Below, one piece after another: positions 7,408-15,805 of a stretch of DNA of 16,320 nucleotides. Each line of letters starts with the position of its first letter. The stretch's first letter is position 1. The notes under the pieces were generated by a model. It was not told the DNA's origin. It did not search any database and saw nothing but the letters and a program-made list of their open reading frames with translations. Source of the DNA: an uncultured Lachnospiraceae bacterium. GTDB lineage: Bacteria > Bacillota > Clostridia > Lachnospirales > Lachnospiraceae. A program made the position numbers and the translations under genes. The stretch lies in the NCBI GenBank assembly GCA_947653315.1, contig CANTGP010000016.1:1-16320 (forward strand). Reading direction: 5' to 3'.

Positions 7408-9561
7408 ATACACAAGCGTCAGGATTAGCCCCGTACAGAACAGCAGCAGGCCGAACGAAAGACTCCTGCCGATAATCGTACCGTCCTCTGCCAATTCCTC
7501 ATGCTTCATTGCCAGCTTATGCTCATAATCATCTTTATGCGGATGTTTCTTCCATACCGTTCGGTTCATCAAACGGACCAGATTGTCCATCCCCATTCCC
7601 GCCACATGGGTCAGGTAATTCCCCTCCTCCAGTTCATGGGGAATTTTACTGTCCCTGTATACCGTCTTCCTAAGCAGCACTACGATGCCGTCCAACAGAC
7701 TGTCCAAAATCCGGCATGCCACGCCAAAGACCATGGGCAGGATTTTAAGTAATAACGGGCGGTAAACCGCATTTTCCAAATCCCAGTACGGATTCCAGCG
7801 GTCCACGTATACCGTACCGTTTTCCTCCTTTTTCATCATCCATTTCCGAATCAGGATGAAATAAATGGCCGCGCCGACGGCAACGGAAACCAGCGCGCCT
7901 TTCAGGTTGGTGATACTGAAATACCGGACTGCTTCCACGATACCCGGATGCATGAAATCCTCGCCCAACTTTGCGATACGGTTCATGAGAATATCCGGCA
8001 GGACACCCATGACGGGAAACAGCAGAGCCCCCGCCGTTAAGGCAGACGCACTCACCCTGTCCATATATTTCCCGCCCATCGCATCATAAGCGTCCTGTAC
8101 TTTCCCGTCATTATTTTTTTCCAGGAACAAAACCACATACAATTTCAACATATAGGCGACCGTACATCCGCCGCTGATTAAGAAGATCCACTCGATTCCC
8201 TTCATGGCACCCGACCCGAATATACATGCCTGCAAATGTCCCGCCTGCAGGGCGTGCGTATACTCCACGATGCTCTCATGAAGCAATGTCTTACTGATAT
8301 AACCGCTCCAAAGCGGTATACCCCCGATTCCCAAAGCGCCCATCAGAAAAATGAACTGCAATAACGGTTTCTTCCGCCCAAATCCCCTGATTTCGTTTAA
8401 ATCCAGCTTATGGATATTCATGTACACAACGCCTGCTGCCATAAACAATACCAGCTTAAACAGGGAATGGTTTACCATGTGGAGCAGCGAACCCCTGACT
8501 GCCAGACTGTTTTCACCGCCCAGCAAACCCTGCATCCCGATTCCCACCAGGATAAATCCAATCTGCGACACGGAAGAACACGCCAGCGTGCGCTTTAAAT
8601 TAACGGAAAACAGCGCCAGCACCGCACCCAAAACCATTGTTACCACACCTATGACAAGAATCAGCGTTCCCCACTTTCCGTCGTGAAAAAACAAATTGCA
8701 GCTCACCACCAAAATACCGAAAATACCCGCTTTTGTCAGGATACCGGACAAAAGCGCACTGGCAGGGGCGGGAGCCACCGGATGCGCTTTCGGCAGCCAG
8801 ATATGCAGCGGAAACGCACCCGCCTTTGCACCGAAACCGAACAGCATACACGTACCCGCCACATAAAGCATCCGTACCTTTTCACCATATTCCGCCCCGG
8901 AACCGTGTAAAATGTCCGCACATATTTCATACAGTTCCCGGATATCCAGCGTCCCCGCGACGTGATAGAGCAAAAAAAGCCCCATCAGCATCACCAAGCC
9001 GCCAAAAACCGCCACTGCGAGGTACGTATCCGCCGCCCGCAGCGAATCCGCCTTTTCGTCATGCGCCACCCACACATAGGAAGTAAAGGACATGATTTCA
9101 AAGAAAATAAACGTGGTATACAAATCCGCCGACAGAAACACACCCATCGTAGCGCCCAGCGTTACCAACAGAAAGAAATAATACCGGTTCCTGTTCCGGT
9201 AACGGGCAAAATATTCTTTGGAAAACAGCGTGGAAAACAGCCACATAAACGAAGCCACCAATCCGTACAATACGCGGAACCCGTCCAGTGAAAAATGGAG
9301 CCCGAAACCGCAAAAACCGCGGATTCCCCCATAAGTTACATACCCCGCCAGGTTTTCCGGCCCTGACGGCGCATGGTCAATCCATCCGGCGGCGCCCCCA
9401 TACGCTGCGGCTACATACAGCATCGCCGCAAACTCAACCGCCGTCACCGCATCCGCCGCATAATCCCTCGCCGTCTTATTTTTCCTTCCGACCAAATAAG
9501 TCACCAATGCGCCAACCATCGGAAAAAACACTAAAAAAACAAGCATCCCGTTTCCTTCCAT
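7396..9561 (-). CDS. NuoL/MrpA-type proton-conducting antiporter subunit with long C-terminal extension
   Basis: A 721-residue polytopic membrane protein of the complex I / Mrp antiporter family. The channel residues expected for the family are present: E155 (IFFEIMSF), K246 (FGAKAGAFPLHIWLPKAHP), K277 (LTKAG), K369 (VNHSLFKLV) and K424 (SGYISKTLL). After about residue 560 there is another transmembrane segment, then a region of about 110 residues with RWNPYWDLENAVYRPL and a charged stretch KKHPHKDDYEHKLAMKHEE, then a final membrane helix. This tail is unusual for NuoM or MrpD and resembles the longer NuoL/HyfB-like members. An ATG at 9576 has no ribosome binding site, while the ATG at 9561 has GGGAGG at 7 nt, so I chose 9561. 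It is the last gene of the operon. It probably takes the place of the N-terminal part of MrpA, which is not present as one long gene here. Confidence 0.85.
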   Translation of the reverse strand: MEGNGMLVFLVFFPMVGALVTYLVGRKNKTARDYAADAVTAVEFAAMLYVAAAYGGAAGWIDHAPSGPENLAGYVTYGGIRGFCGFGLHFSLDGFRVLYGLVASFMWLFSTLFSKEYFARYRNRNRYYFFLLVTLGATMGVFLSADLYTTFIFFEIMSFTSYVWVAHDEKADSLRAADTYLAVAVFGGLVMLMGLFLLYHVAGTLDIRELYEICADILHGSGAEYGEKVRMLYVAGTCMLFGFGAKAGAFPLHIWLPKAHPVAPAPASALLSGILTKAGIFGILVVSCNLFFHDGKWGTLILVIGVVTMVLGAVLALFSVNLKRTLACSSVSQIGFILVGIGMQGLLGGENSLAVRGSLLHMVNHSLFKLVLFMAAGVVYMNIHKLDLNEIRGFGRKKPLLQFIFLMGALGIGGIPLWSGYISKTLLHESIVEYTHALQAGHLQACIFGSGAMKGIEWIFLISGGCTVAYMLKLYVVLFLEKNNDGKVQDAYDAMGGKYMDRVSASALTAGALLFPVMGVLPDILMNRIAKLGEDFMHPGIVEAVRYFSITNLKGALVSVAVGAAIYFILIRKWMMKKEENGTVYVDRWNPYWDLENAVYRPLLLKILPMVFGVACRILDSLLDGIVVLLRKTVYRDSKIPHELEEGNYLTHVAGMGMDNLVRLMNRTVWKKHPHKDDYEHKLAMKHEELAEDGTIIGRSLSFGLLLFCTGLILTLVYLLW

Positions 9562-9605
9562 TTGGCAACCTCCCATCTTAAAATCATTTCATACGCAACA
9601 ACCGG

Positions 9606-11081
9606 TCAGTAAATCCCTTCCGCCACATCGGTAAAAAACGACACAAACGGCGCGGAAAACAACCCGAAAACAACCATCATCACGGTAAACACCATAAGGG
9701 GCAGCAGCATCTTCCAGTTAGGGTCCTTTATGTCCCGCAGCTTCCCTTCATCGAAACCTGCCGCCGGGAAAAATGCCCTTACGACAATCGTCAGCATGTA
9801 AATGGCCGTTAAAAGCGCCGAAACCAACAGACATCCGATTCCGAAATAGGCGGGCACGAAGCCGCTTTCCACAGCGGCATACGCCAGATTCCATTTGCTG
9901 ATAAACCCCGCCAGCCCCGGCACACCCATCAGCGCCAGTGCCGACACCGTAAAGATACCGAATACCCAGGGCATCTTCTTTCCCATCCCGTCCAGCTCAT
10001 GCACATAATGCTTTCCCGTTTGGTGCATGATGGCGCCCGCACAGAAGAACGAACAGATTTTCATAAATGCGTGGAACACCATATGGGACAGCGCCCCCAC
10101 CAATCCAAGCGGCGTCATGATAACCGCCCCGAAAAGAATATAGGACAAATTACTGATGGTGGAATATGCCAGCCGGCGTTTAATGTGCGTTTCCTTTACC
10201 GCCCGGCTGCACCCGTAAACAATCGTAAACATCACCACTCCCATGGTCACGTACTGCGCCCAGGTCCCCCGCAGAAAATCGGCGCCGTAACTGTAATACG
10301 TAAGCCGGAGTATGGCAAAGGCGCCCGCCTTCACCACCGCCACCGCATGAAGCAGCGCCGTCACCGGCGTCGGGGCAACGCCCGCCTGCGGCAGCCATGA
10401 ATTAAACGGACAGATTGCCGCCTTCACGCCGAATCCCATAAACGCAATCACGTAAATCAAAAGCAGGGAATTGGTTTTTCCCCCGATTTTCGCCGCGTCC
10501 AGCACACCTCCGAGGACAAAATCCGTAGTATTTCCGTATACTATGATAAAAATCAGCCCGATAAACGCAAACGCCGCGCCGCCCAAAGAATAATACAGGT
10601 ATTTACGGCTCGCCAGTATCGCTTCCCGCGTCAGCGTATGCATCACAAGGGGCACCGTCACCAGCGTCAGCAGTTCGTAAAAGAAATACATGGTCAGAAG
10701 ATTGCCCGCCAGCGCGATTCCCAGCGTCACCCCATAAGTCATGGTATAAAACAGGAAAAATACCTTTTCGTGTTTTTCTTTCGTCATATATTCAAAGGCA
10801 AATAAGGTGGCAAAGGGCCAAAGAAACGAAACCAAACCGGCAAATACCATTGCCATTCCGTCCACCCGGAACGCAATGGAAAGATTTCCCGTAAAATTTG
10901 CCAATACAAAGGTTTCCTCCGGCCTGTGGGAAAGAAGCGCCCATACCAACAGGGAATTTACGCACACCAATGTCTCCAGGAATACCTCCATATGCCATCT
11001 CTTTCGAAAAGGAACCGCCGGCACCAGCACACCGGTTACCACCGGCAATAATATAACAGTCAGCAACATCATTTCACTCAT
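9606..11081 (-). CDS. MrpD-type proton-conducting antiporter subunit (third copy)
   Basis: A 491-residue membrane protein of the NuoL/M/N-MrpD family with the channel residues E136 (FFYELLTL), K220 (GFGVKAAICPFNSWLP), K251 (VVKAG), K341 (VFHAFMKIC) and K396 (AGFISKWNL). It is clearly paralogous to the subunit encoded just upstream in the operon: both share YELxTL, GADF(I/L)RGTW, KRLAYST-type segments and HAF(I/M)K. Two differences stand out. The usual FPLHAWLPxAHPxAPAP motif is CPFNSWLPQAGVAPTP, and the segment before K251 is ALLHAVAVVKAG, with a histidine as in NuoL-like proteins. The ATG at 11081 is preceded by GAGG at about 6 nt. It sits 49 nt after the preceding gene, the widest gap but one in the operon. 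Confidence 0.87.
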   Translation of the reverse strand: MSEMMLLTVILLPVVTGVLVPAVPFRKRWHMEVFLETLVCVNSLLVWALLSHRPEETFVLANFTGNLSIAFRVDGMAMVFAGLVSFLWPFATLFAFEYMTKEKHEKVFFLFYTMTYGVTLGIALAGNLLTMYFFYELLTLVTVPLVMHTLTREAILASRKYLYYSLGGAAFAFIGLIFIIVYGNTTDFVLGGVLDAAKIGGKTNSLLLIYVIAFMGFGVKAAICPFNSWLPQAGVAPTPVTALLHAVAVVKAGAFAILRLTYYSYGADFLRGTWAQYVTMGVVMFTIVYGCSRAVKETHIKRRLAYSTISNLSYILFGAVIMTPLGLVGALSHMVFHAFMKICSFFCAGAIMHQTGKHYVHELDGMGKKMPWVFGIFTVSALALMGVPGLAGFISKWNLAYAAVESGFVPAYFGIGCLLVSALLTAIYMLTIVVRAFFPAAGFDEGKLRDIKDPNWKMLLPLMVFTVMMVVFGLFSAPFVSFFTDVAEGIY

Positions 11082-11130
11082 TATTTACCTCATTTCCGCG
11101 CTGCTTTCTGCGCAAAACCTATTCTCCTGT

Positions 11131-12654
11131 CTATAAAAGCCCCGCCGCAATCCCGGAGACATAATCCGCCAGCGGATTCGGAAACATCCCGAGCGCTGCC
11201 GCCAGCACCGCCAAAACCAACAGCGGCACAAGCATAAGGGGAGACGCTTCTTTTGTCAGGGAAAAGAACAGCTTTTTCGATTTCCCTCCCTCCTCCGGGT
11301 ACCGATAACCGGAACCGGGAAAAAAACCCCTCATGGTAACCGGCAGCAGATAACCTGCCGTCAGCAGCGCACTGATTAACAATACCACCGGTCCCAGCCA
11401 TGAAAATACCGGAATGCCGGAATCAAGCGCCCCCTGCGCCAAAAACCATTTGCTGATAAACCCGCTGGCGGGCGGTATTCCGATTAATGCCAGCGAAGCG
11501 ACCGTATAACACCATACCGTCACCGGCATCTGCTTACCGATGCCCCGCAGCTCGTCCACCTTTGTTTTGCCCGTCTTATGGATGATGGCTCCTGCAGAAA
11601 GAAACAAGGCGCATTTAATAAATGCATGGAACACCACATGCAGCAGCGCACCCTCCATGGCGGCAGGCTGCAGCAGGGCAAGTCCGAACAGGATGTAGGA
11701 AAGCTGGCTGACCGTGGAATACGCCAGCCTTTTCTTAAGCACATTTTCCCGAAACGCCAGCATGGAACCCATGAATACCGTAAGCAGGGCAAGCGACATC
11801 CACACCGTCTGCACCCATGTCCCCCGGATAAAGTCCGCGCCGAACATATCATAAACCACACGAATCATACCGAGCACGCCCGCTTTTACAATCACCGCCG
11901 ACAACGCCGCACTGGCAGGGGCAGGGGCTACCGGATGCGCGGCAGGCAGCCATGCATGAAGCGGAAACATACCGGCTTTCACACTGAAACCAAGAATCAT
12001 GAAAAACGCCGCCACCAACAACAGCCCTTCCTTCCCCGCCGTCAGCTCCGGGTTCAGTACCCCGCCTGGCGTAAAAGTCAGCGTATTGCCGTACCGGTAA
12101 AGGAAATACAGCCCGAACAGCGCCATATAAGCCCCGCAGAACGAATAAAATAAATATTTTAATCCTGCCATCACCGCTTCCCTGCTTCCGGTATGCAACA
12201 CCAAAGGCATGGACAAAAGCGTCATCAATTCATAAAACATATAAAACGTTATCAGGTTCCCGGAAAATACCAATCCGTTTAAGATTCCATATACAATTAA
12301 ATAAAACCCGTAAAACCGTTTTTCCCCGTCCTCCCGCTTTCCCTTATGGGGTTCCATATAAGAAAAACAGAAAAACCCGGCAAGCACCCATACTACCGTC
12401 ACCACTGCCGCAAACAAAAATCCCAGCCTGTCCGCCTTCAAATACACCGGAAGCGCCTTCGTCAACTGGAACAGGATCATGCCCTGTCCGTCCGCCGGGA
12501 CACGGGCCAGCACATACGCCACAAAACCACCCGTAACAAGCAGCCCTGTTCCGGTCAGATATGTCAGTAATTTCCGGTTTTTTGGCTCTTTCACCACGAA
12601 CAGCAGCAATCCGGCGGCTATGGGAAATAAGATTGGAAATAGCATTGCAGACAT
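11131..12654 (-). CDS. MrpD-type proton-conducting antiporter subunit (second copy)
   Basis: A 507-residue antiporter-type membrane protein. The channel residues are E142 (FYELMTLLS), K226 (FSVKAGMFPLHAWLPAAHP), K257 (VIVKAG), K347 (FHAFIKCA) and K402 (SGFISKWFL). The downstream neighbour is its close relative, which points to a tandem duplication. A loop near residues 440-460 is hydrophilic (GYRYPEEGGKSKK) and precedes the last helices. A GTG at 12657 is possible, but the ATG at 12654 has GGGGG at 8 nt and I prefer it. The gene starts 12 nt after the MrpD-type gene above it. It works as one proton or cation channel module of the complex in the cytoplasmic membrane. Confidence 0.87.
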   Translation of the reverse strand: MSAMLFPILFPIAAGLLLFVVKEPKNRKLLTYLTGTGLLVTGGFVAYVLARVPADGQGMILFQLTKALPVYLKADRLGFLFAAVVTVVWVLAGFFCFSYMEPHKGKREDGEKRFYGFYLIVYGILNGLVFSGNLITFYMFYELMTLLSMPLVLHTGSREAVMAGLKYLFYSFCGAYMALFGLYFLYRYGNTLTFTPGGVLNPELTAGKEGLLLVAAFFMILGFSVKAGMFPLHAWLPAAHPVAPAPASAALSAVIVKAGVLGMIRVVYDMFGADFIRGTWVQTVWMSLALLTVFMGSMLAFRENVLKKRLAYSTVSQLSYILFGLALLQPAAMEGALLHVVFHAFIKCALFLSAGAIIHKTGKTKVDELRGIGKQMPVTVWCYTVASLALIGIPPASGFISKWFLAQGALDSGIPVFSWLGPVVLLISALLTAGYLLPVTMRGFFPGSGYRYPEEGGKSKKLFFSLTKEASPLMLVPLLVLAVLAAALGMFPNPLADYVSGIAAGLL

Positions 12655-12666
12655 CACATCAACCCC

Positions 12667-14181
12667 CTATGCAAACATATTTAATCCCGCGCCGATGAGG
12701 TCCACAATCGGCTGGGAACAAACGCCGAGAATTACGTTCAGTACGATGAAGCATACCAGCGTAACCGCATATCTTTTGCCGTCCCGCCATGTTACCGTGG
12801 GATACTGCGAATCTTCCACCGGCGTATAAATACGGATTACCGTCTTCATAAAATAAATCGCATTTAAAATGGTACTGATTCCCAGCACAATCAAAGTAGG
12901 AAGCATCTTTGCATCATTCTGCACCGCCGCCTGGGCAAACAGCAGTTTGCTGATAAAGCCCGAAAACATCGGCACGCCCACCATGGACAGCGCACCCACC
13001 GTAAACGTGGCGCCTGCCATCCGGTTCCGGTAACCGGAGCCGGTCAGCTCGATAAAATTCCTGCTGCCGCCCGACACATCCGTCAGTCCGATTGCCGCAA
13101 TAAAAAGCAGGGACTTCGTCGCCGCATGGGAAAGCACATGGAAAACGGAAGCCACCATACCCATCTGTGTTCCAAGCCCAATCCCCATATAAATGTACCC
13201 AATCTGTGCCACCGAGGAAAAAGCAATCATCCTTCTTACATCGTTTTCCTTAATGGCGCTTAAGGAGCCGAATACCATCCCCATTAAACCGAACACAAAA
13301 AGCACGTTGATAATCTTGCTGTCGCGGAACACGTCAAACCCTATGACGCGGTAAATAATCTTAAACAACAGGAAAATGTATCCCTTGGATACCAAACTGG
13401 AAAGAATCGCCGCCGAAGAAACCGTGGAATACCCGTAAGCATCCGGCAGCCAAGCATGGAACGGAAACAGCGCACTCTTAATGGCAAGTCCCACCGATAT
13501 TATGGCGATGGTCACCAACAGCGGCACATGGTAACTTCCTTCCAGACTCAAAAGATGCAGCGCCGTCACCTGTTCCTTAATATTGGACATCAACAGGTGT
13601 CCCGTCATATCATACAGCATACACAGTCCCACCAGGAACAGACCGGAACCCAGCAGACTCATAATCATGTAACGTACCGCCGCTTCGATGGTACGCCCGT
13701 TCTGCCGGATCATAATCAGACCGCAGGCGGAAATCGTATTGATTTCCACAAACACATACGCCGTAAACAAATCGTTGGTATAAATAAGCGCCAGCAGGGA
13801 ACTCAACATCAGATCCGTCAGTATGTAATACAGACCGTGCTTTCCCTCCTCCACTTCCTGTGCCAGCTTATGCCTTCCCCCCGTCAGGGACAACAGCATA
13901 ATGATGCAGAAAAACAACGCCATCCCCGCCTCCAGCACGCCTACCCGCAGCTCATTGCCCCAGGGCGCCGGAAAACGGCCCATTACGTAAACATAAAACT
14001 CCCCGGTTTCCACCGTAAACAGGAGTACTGCCGCCGACATTACGATATTAATGCAAAGCACCGCCCGGTTGACGGTTTTCGCGGCTTTCCCTTTCAGTGC
14101 CGAACTGATGATTCCCGCAAACATGCAGAGCATAATGGAAAAACAGGGAAAGTTCTGCACAAATTCCATTTGTTCCCTCAT
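12667..14181 (-). CDS. mrpD: MrpD-type proton-conducting antiporter subunit (first copy)
   Basis: A 504-residue polytopic membrane protein. It has E146 (YVFVEINTISACGL), K235 (LAIKSALFPFHAWLPDAY), K266 (LVSKGYIF), K356 (LSHAATKSL) and K412 (SGFISKLLF), the residues that form the proton path in NuoM and MrpD. VEINTISACGL and PFHAWLPDAYGYSTVSSAAILS are what one expects of MrpD or the related MbhH. It directly follows the MrpC-type gene with a 3-nt gap, the usual C-D order in Mrp operons, so this copy is the best candidate for the true MrpD. The ATG at 14181 has GGGAGG at 11 nt; a second ATG at 14169 is possible but less likely. Within the gene a strong dyad at 13021-13043 is explained by its codons. 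Confidence 0.9.
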   Translation of the reverse strand: MREQMEFVQNFPCFSIMLCMFAGIISSALKGKAAKTVNRAVLCINIVMSAAVLLFTVETGEFYVYVMGRFPAPWGNELRVGVLEAGMALFFCIIMLLSLTGGRHKLAQEVEEGKHGLYYILTDLMLSSLLALIYTNDLFTAYVFVEINTISACGLIMIRQNGRTIEAAVRYMIMSLLGSGLFLVGLCMLYDMTGHLLMSNIKEQVTALHLLSLEGSYHVPLLVTIAIISVGLAIKSALFPFHAWLPDAYGYSTVSSAAILSSLVSKGYIFLLFKIIYRVIGFDVFRDSKIINVLFVFGLMGMVFGSLSAIKENDVRRMIAFSSVAQIGYIYMGIGLGTQMGMVASVFHVLSHAATKSLLFIAAIGLTDVSGGSRNFIELTGSGYRNRMAGATFTVGALSMVGVPMFSGFISKLLFAQAAVQNDAKMLPTLIVLGISTILNAIYFMKTVIRIYTPVEDSQYPTVTWRDGKRYAVTLVCFIVLNVILGVCSQPIVDLIGAGLNMFA

Positions 14182-14184
14182 TTT

Positions 14185-14559
14185 TTACAATCCCTCCCTT
14201 TTCAAACGCAGGGATATTTCATCCAAATCCAGCGTATGGTACCTTTGGTACAACCGGATGGTCAGCGACAGCATAAGCGCCGAAACGGATACCGAAACCA
14301 CAATACCCGTCAGTACAAGACCGCTGGGAACCGGATTAATGTACGCCCCCACATCCTGCACCCCGTCCACGATAATGGGCGCCACCCTTCCGCTGATATA
14401 TCCTTTTTCCGCCAAAAATAAATAGACCGCCGTATCCATGATATTCAGTCCGATAATTTTCTTAATCAGATTCCTTTGCAGCATCAGGTTACCGAAACCG
14501 ATCACAAACAGAAGCATCGCCACCGCTTCCCCGTAATTTGTAAATAAATTCGTTCCCAT
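14185..14559 (-). CDS. mrpC: Cation:proton antiporter subunit C (MrpC/MnhC, NuoK-like)
   Basis: A 124-residue protein with three membrane segments. It shows the NuoK/MnhC features: GFGNLMLQRNLIKKIIGLNIMD at residues 21-42, and YINPVPSGLVLTGIVVSVSVSALML at 73-97. MrpC is the small membrane subunit packed against MrpD and is needed for assembly and ion transfer. The frame extends upstream to 14610, but the ATG at 14559 has GGGAGG at 9 nt and lies 2 nt after the stop of the MnhB-type gene, so the shorter form is chosen. It is encoded between MnhB and MrpD, as in standard Mrp operons. The C-terminal 20 residues are charged and cytoplasmic. Confidence 0.88.
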   Translation of the reverse strand: MGTNLFTNYGEAVAMLLFVIGFGNLMLQRNLIKKIIGLNIMDTAVYLFLAEKGYISGRVAPIIVDGVQDVGAYINPVPSGLVLTGIVVSVSVSALMLSLTIRLYQRYHTLDLDEISLRLKREGL

Positions 14560-14561
14560 CC

Positions 14562-15524
14562 TTACAGTCCTCCCCTCCGGAATAAGGCATAAAAAGCATA
14601 CATCGTACATGCCACTTCAATGCCCACGCATATATTAATGGGGAATATAATACCCGCGCTGATGATATCCCCGGCGGTTCCAAGGGGGATGTGGTTGTCC
14701 AGCCCGTTGGCGCCCATGACATAATAATAAATCCCGATCAGCCCGTACATGCAAAGCGCCGATACCTTGGCAACCTTGTAGACTTCCTCGTTAAAAAACC
14801 TCTGTGTTTTCTTAAAACCGAAAGCGCTGACATATAAAATCAGCCCCGCGCCCATCGTCGCCCCTCCGGAAAAACCGCCGCCGGGGGAAAGATGCCCGTT
14901 TAACACGATATAAATACCGAAAATAAAGATAATCGGCACCAGGACGGTGGCAACGCCCTGCAAAATGGCATCGTTTTTCGGCTCATAACGCCGGTCGTTT
15001 TTCACTTCCTGCTTTTTTAACTCCGCATCCTCCACCATCAGCATAATCATGACGCAGCAGGTAGCGATAAAAAGCACGTTCGTCTCGCCGAACGTATCAA
15101 AGGCACGGTACGTAAGGATCATACCCGTCACCACGTTTACCGCTCCCGTTTCCTGCATCCCGTTTTCAATATACCGTGCCGCCACTTCATTATTATCGGG
15201 ATTGCGCGCATTGCCCGTGGGAGGCAGGTAAGAAACCGTAAACAGCAGTACCCCTGCCAGTATGATACAGAACACCACCGCCATAATCCGGTAAAAACGC
15301 CGGAAAAACAGCAGCCATTTATTATGCTCCGTATCATAGACCTTGTCGCGTATCATCTCTTTTTCCCACATCCGCTCCTGAATCGTGGTTTCTTCCTCCA
15401 CGTATTCCTTCTGCGGTTTCATTTCCACCCTTCCCAAATAAGGGTCCTTACTGCCGGACAGCCACCGAAAAAAATGGAATGCTTTTGTTTTTTGGTATTC
15501 TTCTTCCGATTTCAGCTTACTCAT
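14562..15524 (-). CDS. MbhE-MnhB fusion subunit of the Mrp-like antiporter
   Basis: A 320-residue protein in three parts. Residues 1-70 are hydrophilic and charged (KPQKEYVEEETTIQERMWEKEM), with no recognised domain. Residues about 75-165 contain a membrane helix, LPPTGNARNPDNNEVAARYI and then NVVTGMILTYRAFDTFGETNVL, which matches the MbhE-type segment normally found in the C-terminal part of MrpA. Residues about 185-315 are MnhB-like, with IYIVLNGHLSPGGGFSGG at about 204-221 and four membrane segments. The fusion joins what are usually two pieces of the complex. It overlaps the preceding MbhD-type gene by 8 bp, so the genes are translationally coupled. GGGGGAG and AAGGA lie before the ATG. 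The long charged N-terminus is the unusual part; it would face the cytoplasm if the first helix is oriented as expected. Confidence 0.85.
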   Translation of the reverse strand: MSKLKSEEEYQKTKAFHFFRWLSGSKDPYLGRVEMKPQKEYVEEETTIQERMWEKEMIRDKVYDTEHNKWLLFFRRFYRIMAVVFCIILAGVLLFTVSYLPPTGNARNPDNNEVAARYIENGMQETGAVNVVTGMILTYRAFDTFGETNVLFIATCCVMIMLMVEDAELKKQEVKNDRRYEPKNDAILQGVATVLVPIIFIFGIYIVLNGHLSPGGGFSGGATMGAGLILYVSAFGFKKTQRFFNEEVYKVAKVSALCMYGLIGIYYYVMGANGLDNHIPLGTAGDIISAGIIFPINICVGIEVACTMYAFYALFRRGGL

Positions 15525-15801
15525 TTTCCTTGTTCTCCCCCGCTTCTTCCTGATTTTTCCTGTTTTCCTCTATGGCATGGATTTTTTTCAGCGTCACAAA
15601 GAACAGGACGCTGGTTACGCCTGCGCCGACCGCCGCTTCCGTAATGGCAAGGTCCGGAGATTCCAGGCAAATCCATATGACGGACATCACGAGGCTGTAT
15701 GACATGAAAATCATAATCGAATTCAACAGCTTTTTGGACAAACTTACGGAAATCGCGCACACTACCAGAAAACTCAATAAAATATACTGGAAAAACTGCA
15801 T
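15517..15801 (-). CDS. MbhD-domain subunit (MrpA/MrpB-associated, DUF4040-type)
   Basis: A 94-residue protein with about three membrane segments. The diagnostic segment is ESPDLAITEAAVGAG (residues 47-61), which corresponds to the APDxALTEAAVGAG stretch in the C-terminal region of MrpA and in MbhD of membrane-bound hydrogenases. The C-terminal 22 residues are charged (ENRKNQEEAGENKENE). In the canonical Mrp complex this segment is part of MrpA; here it is a separate gene, as in Mbh-type operons. The ATG has AAGGAGG at 9 nt and lies 4 nt after the MrpG stop; the 3' end overlaps the next gene by 8 bp. Confidence 0.85.
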   Translation of the reverse strand: MQFFQYILLSFLVVCAISVSLSKKLLNSIMIFMSYSLVMSVIWICLESPDLAITEAAVGAGVTSVLFFVTLKKIHAIEENRKNQEEAGENKENE

Positions 15802-15805
15802 CGCC

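Noticed and set aside
13021..13043. A strong near-perfect hairpin (CCGGTTCCGG / CCGGAGCCGG) inside the MrpD gene
   Set aside because: It falls in codons for TGSGYRNRM and is explained by CCGG-rich codon use; in the leftward mRNA it carries a C-A mismatch and no T-run follows.
13456..14421. A long open frame (321 codons) on the plus strand opposite the MrpD and MrpC genes
   Set aside because: Its translation is rich in His, Gln and Arg with no domain or ribosome binding site, and it lies antisense to clearly coding genes. It is a composition shadow.
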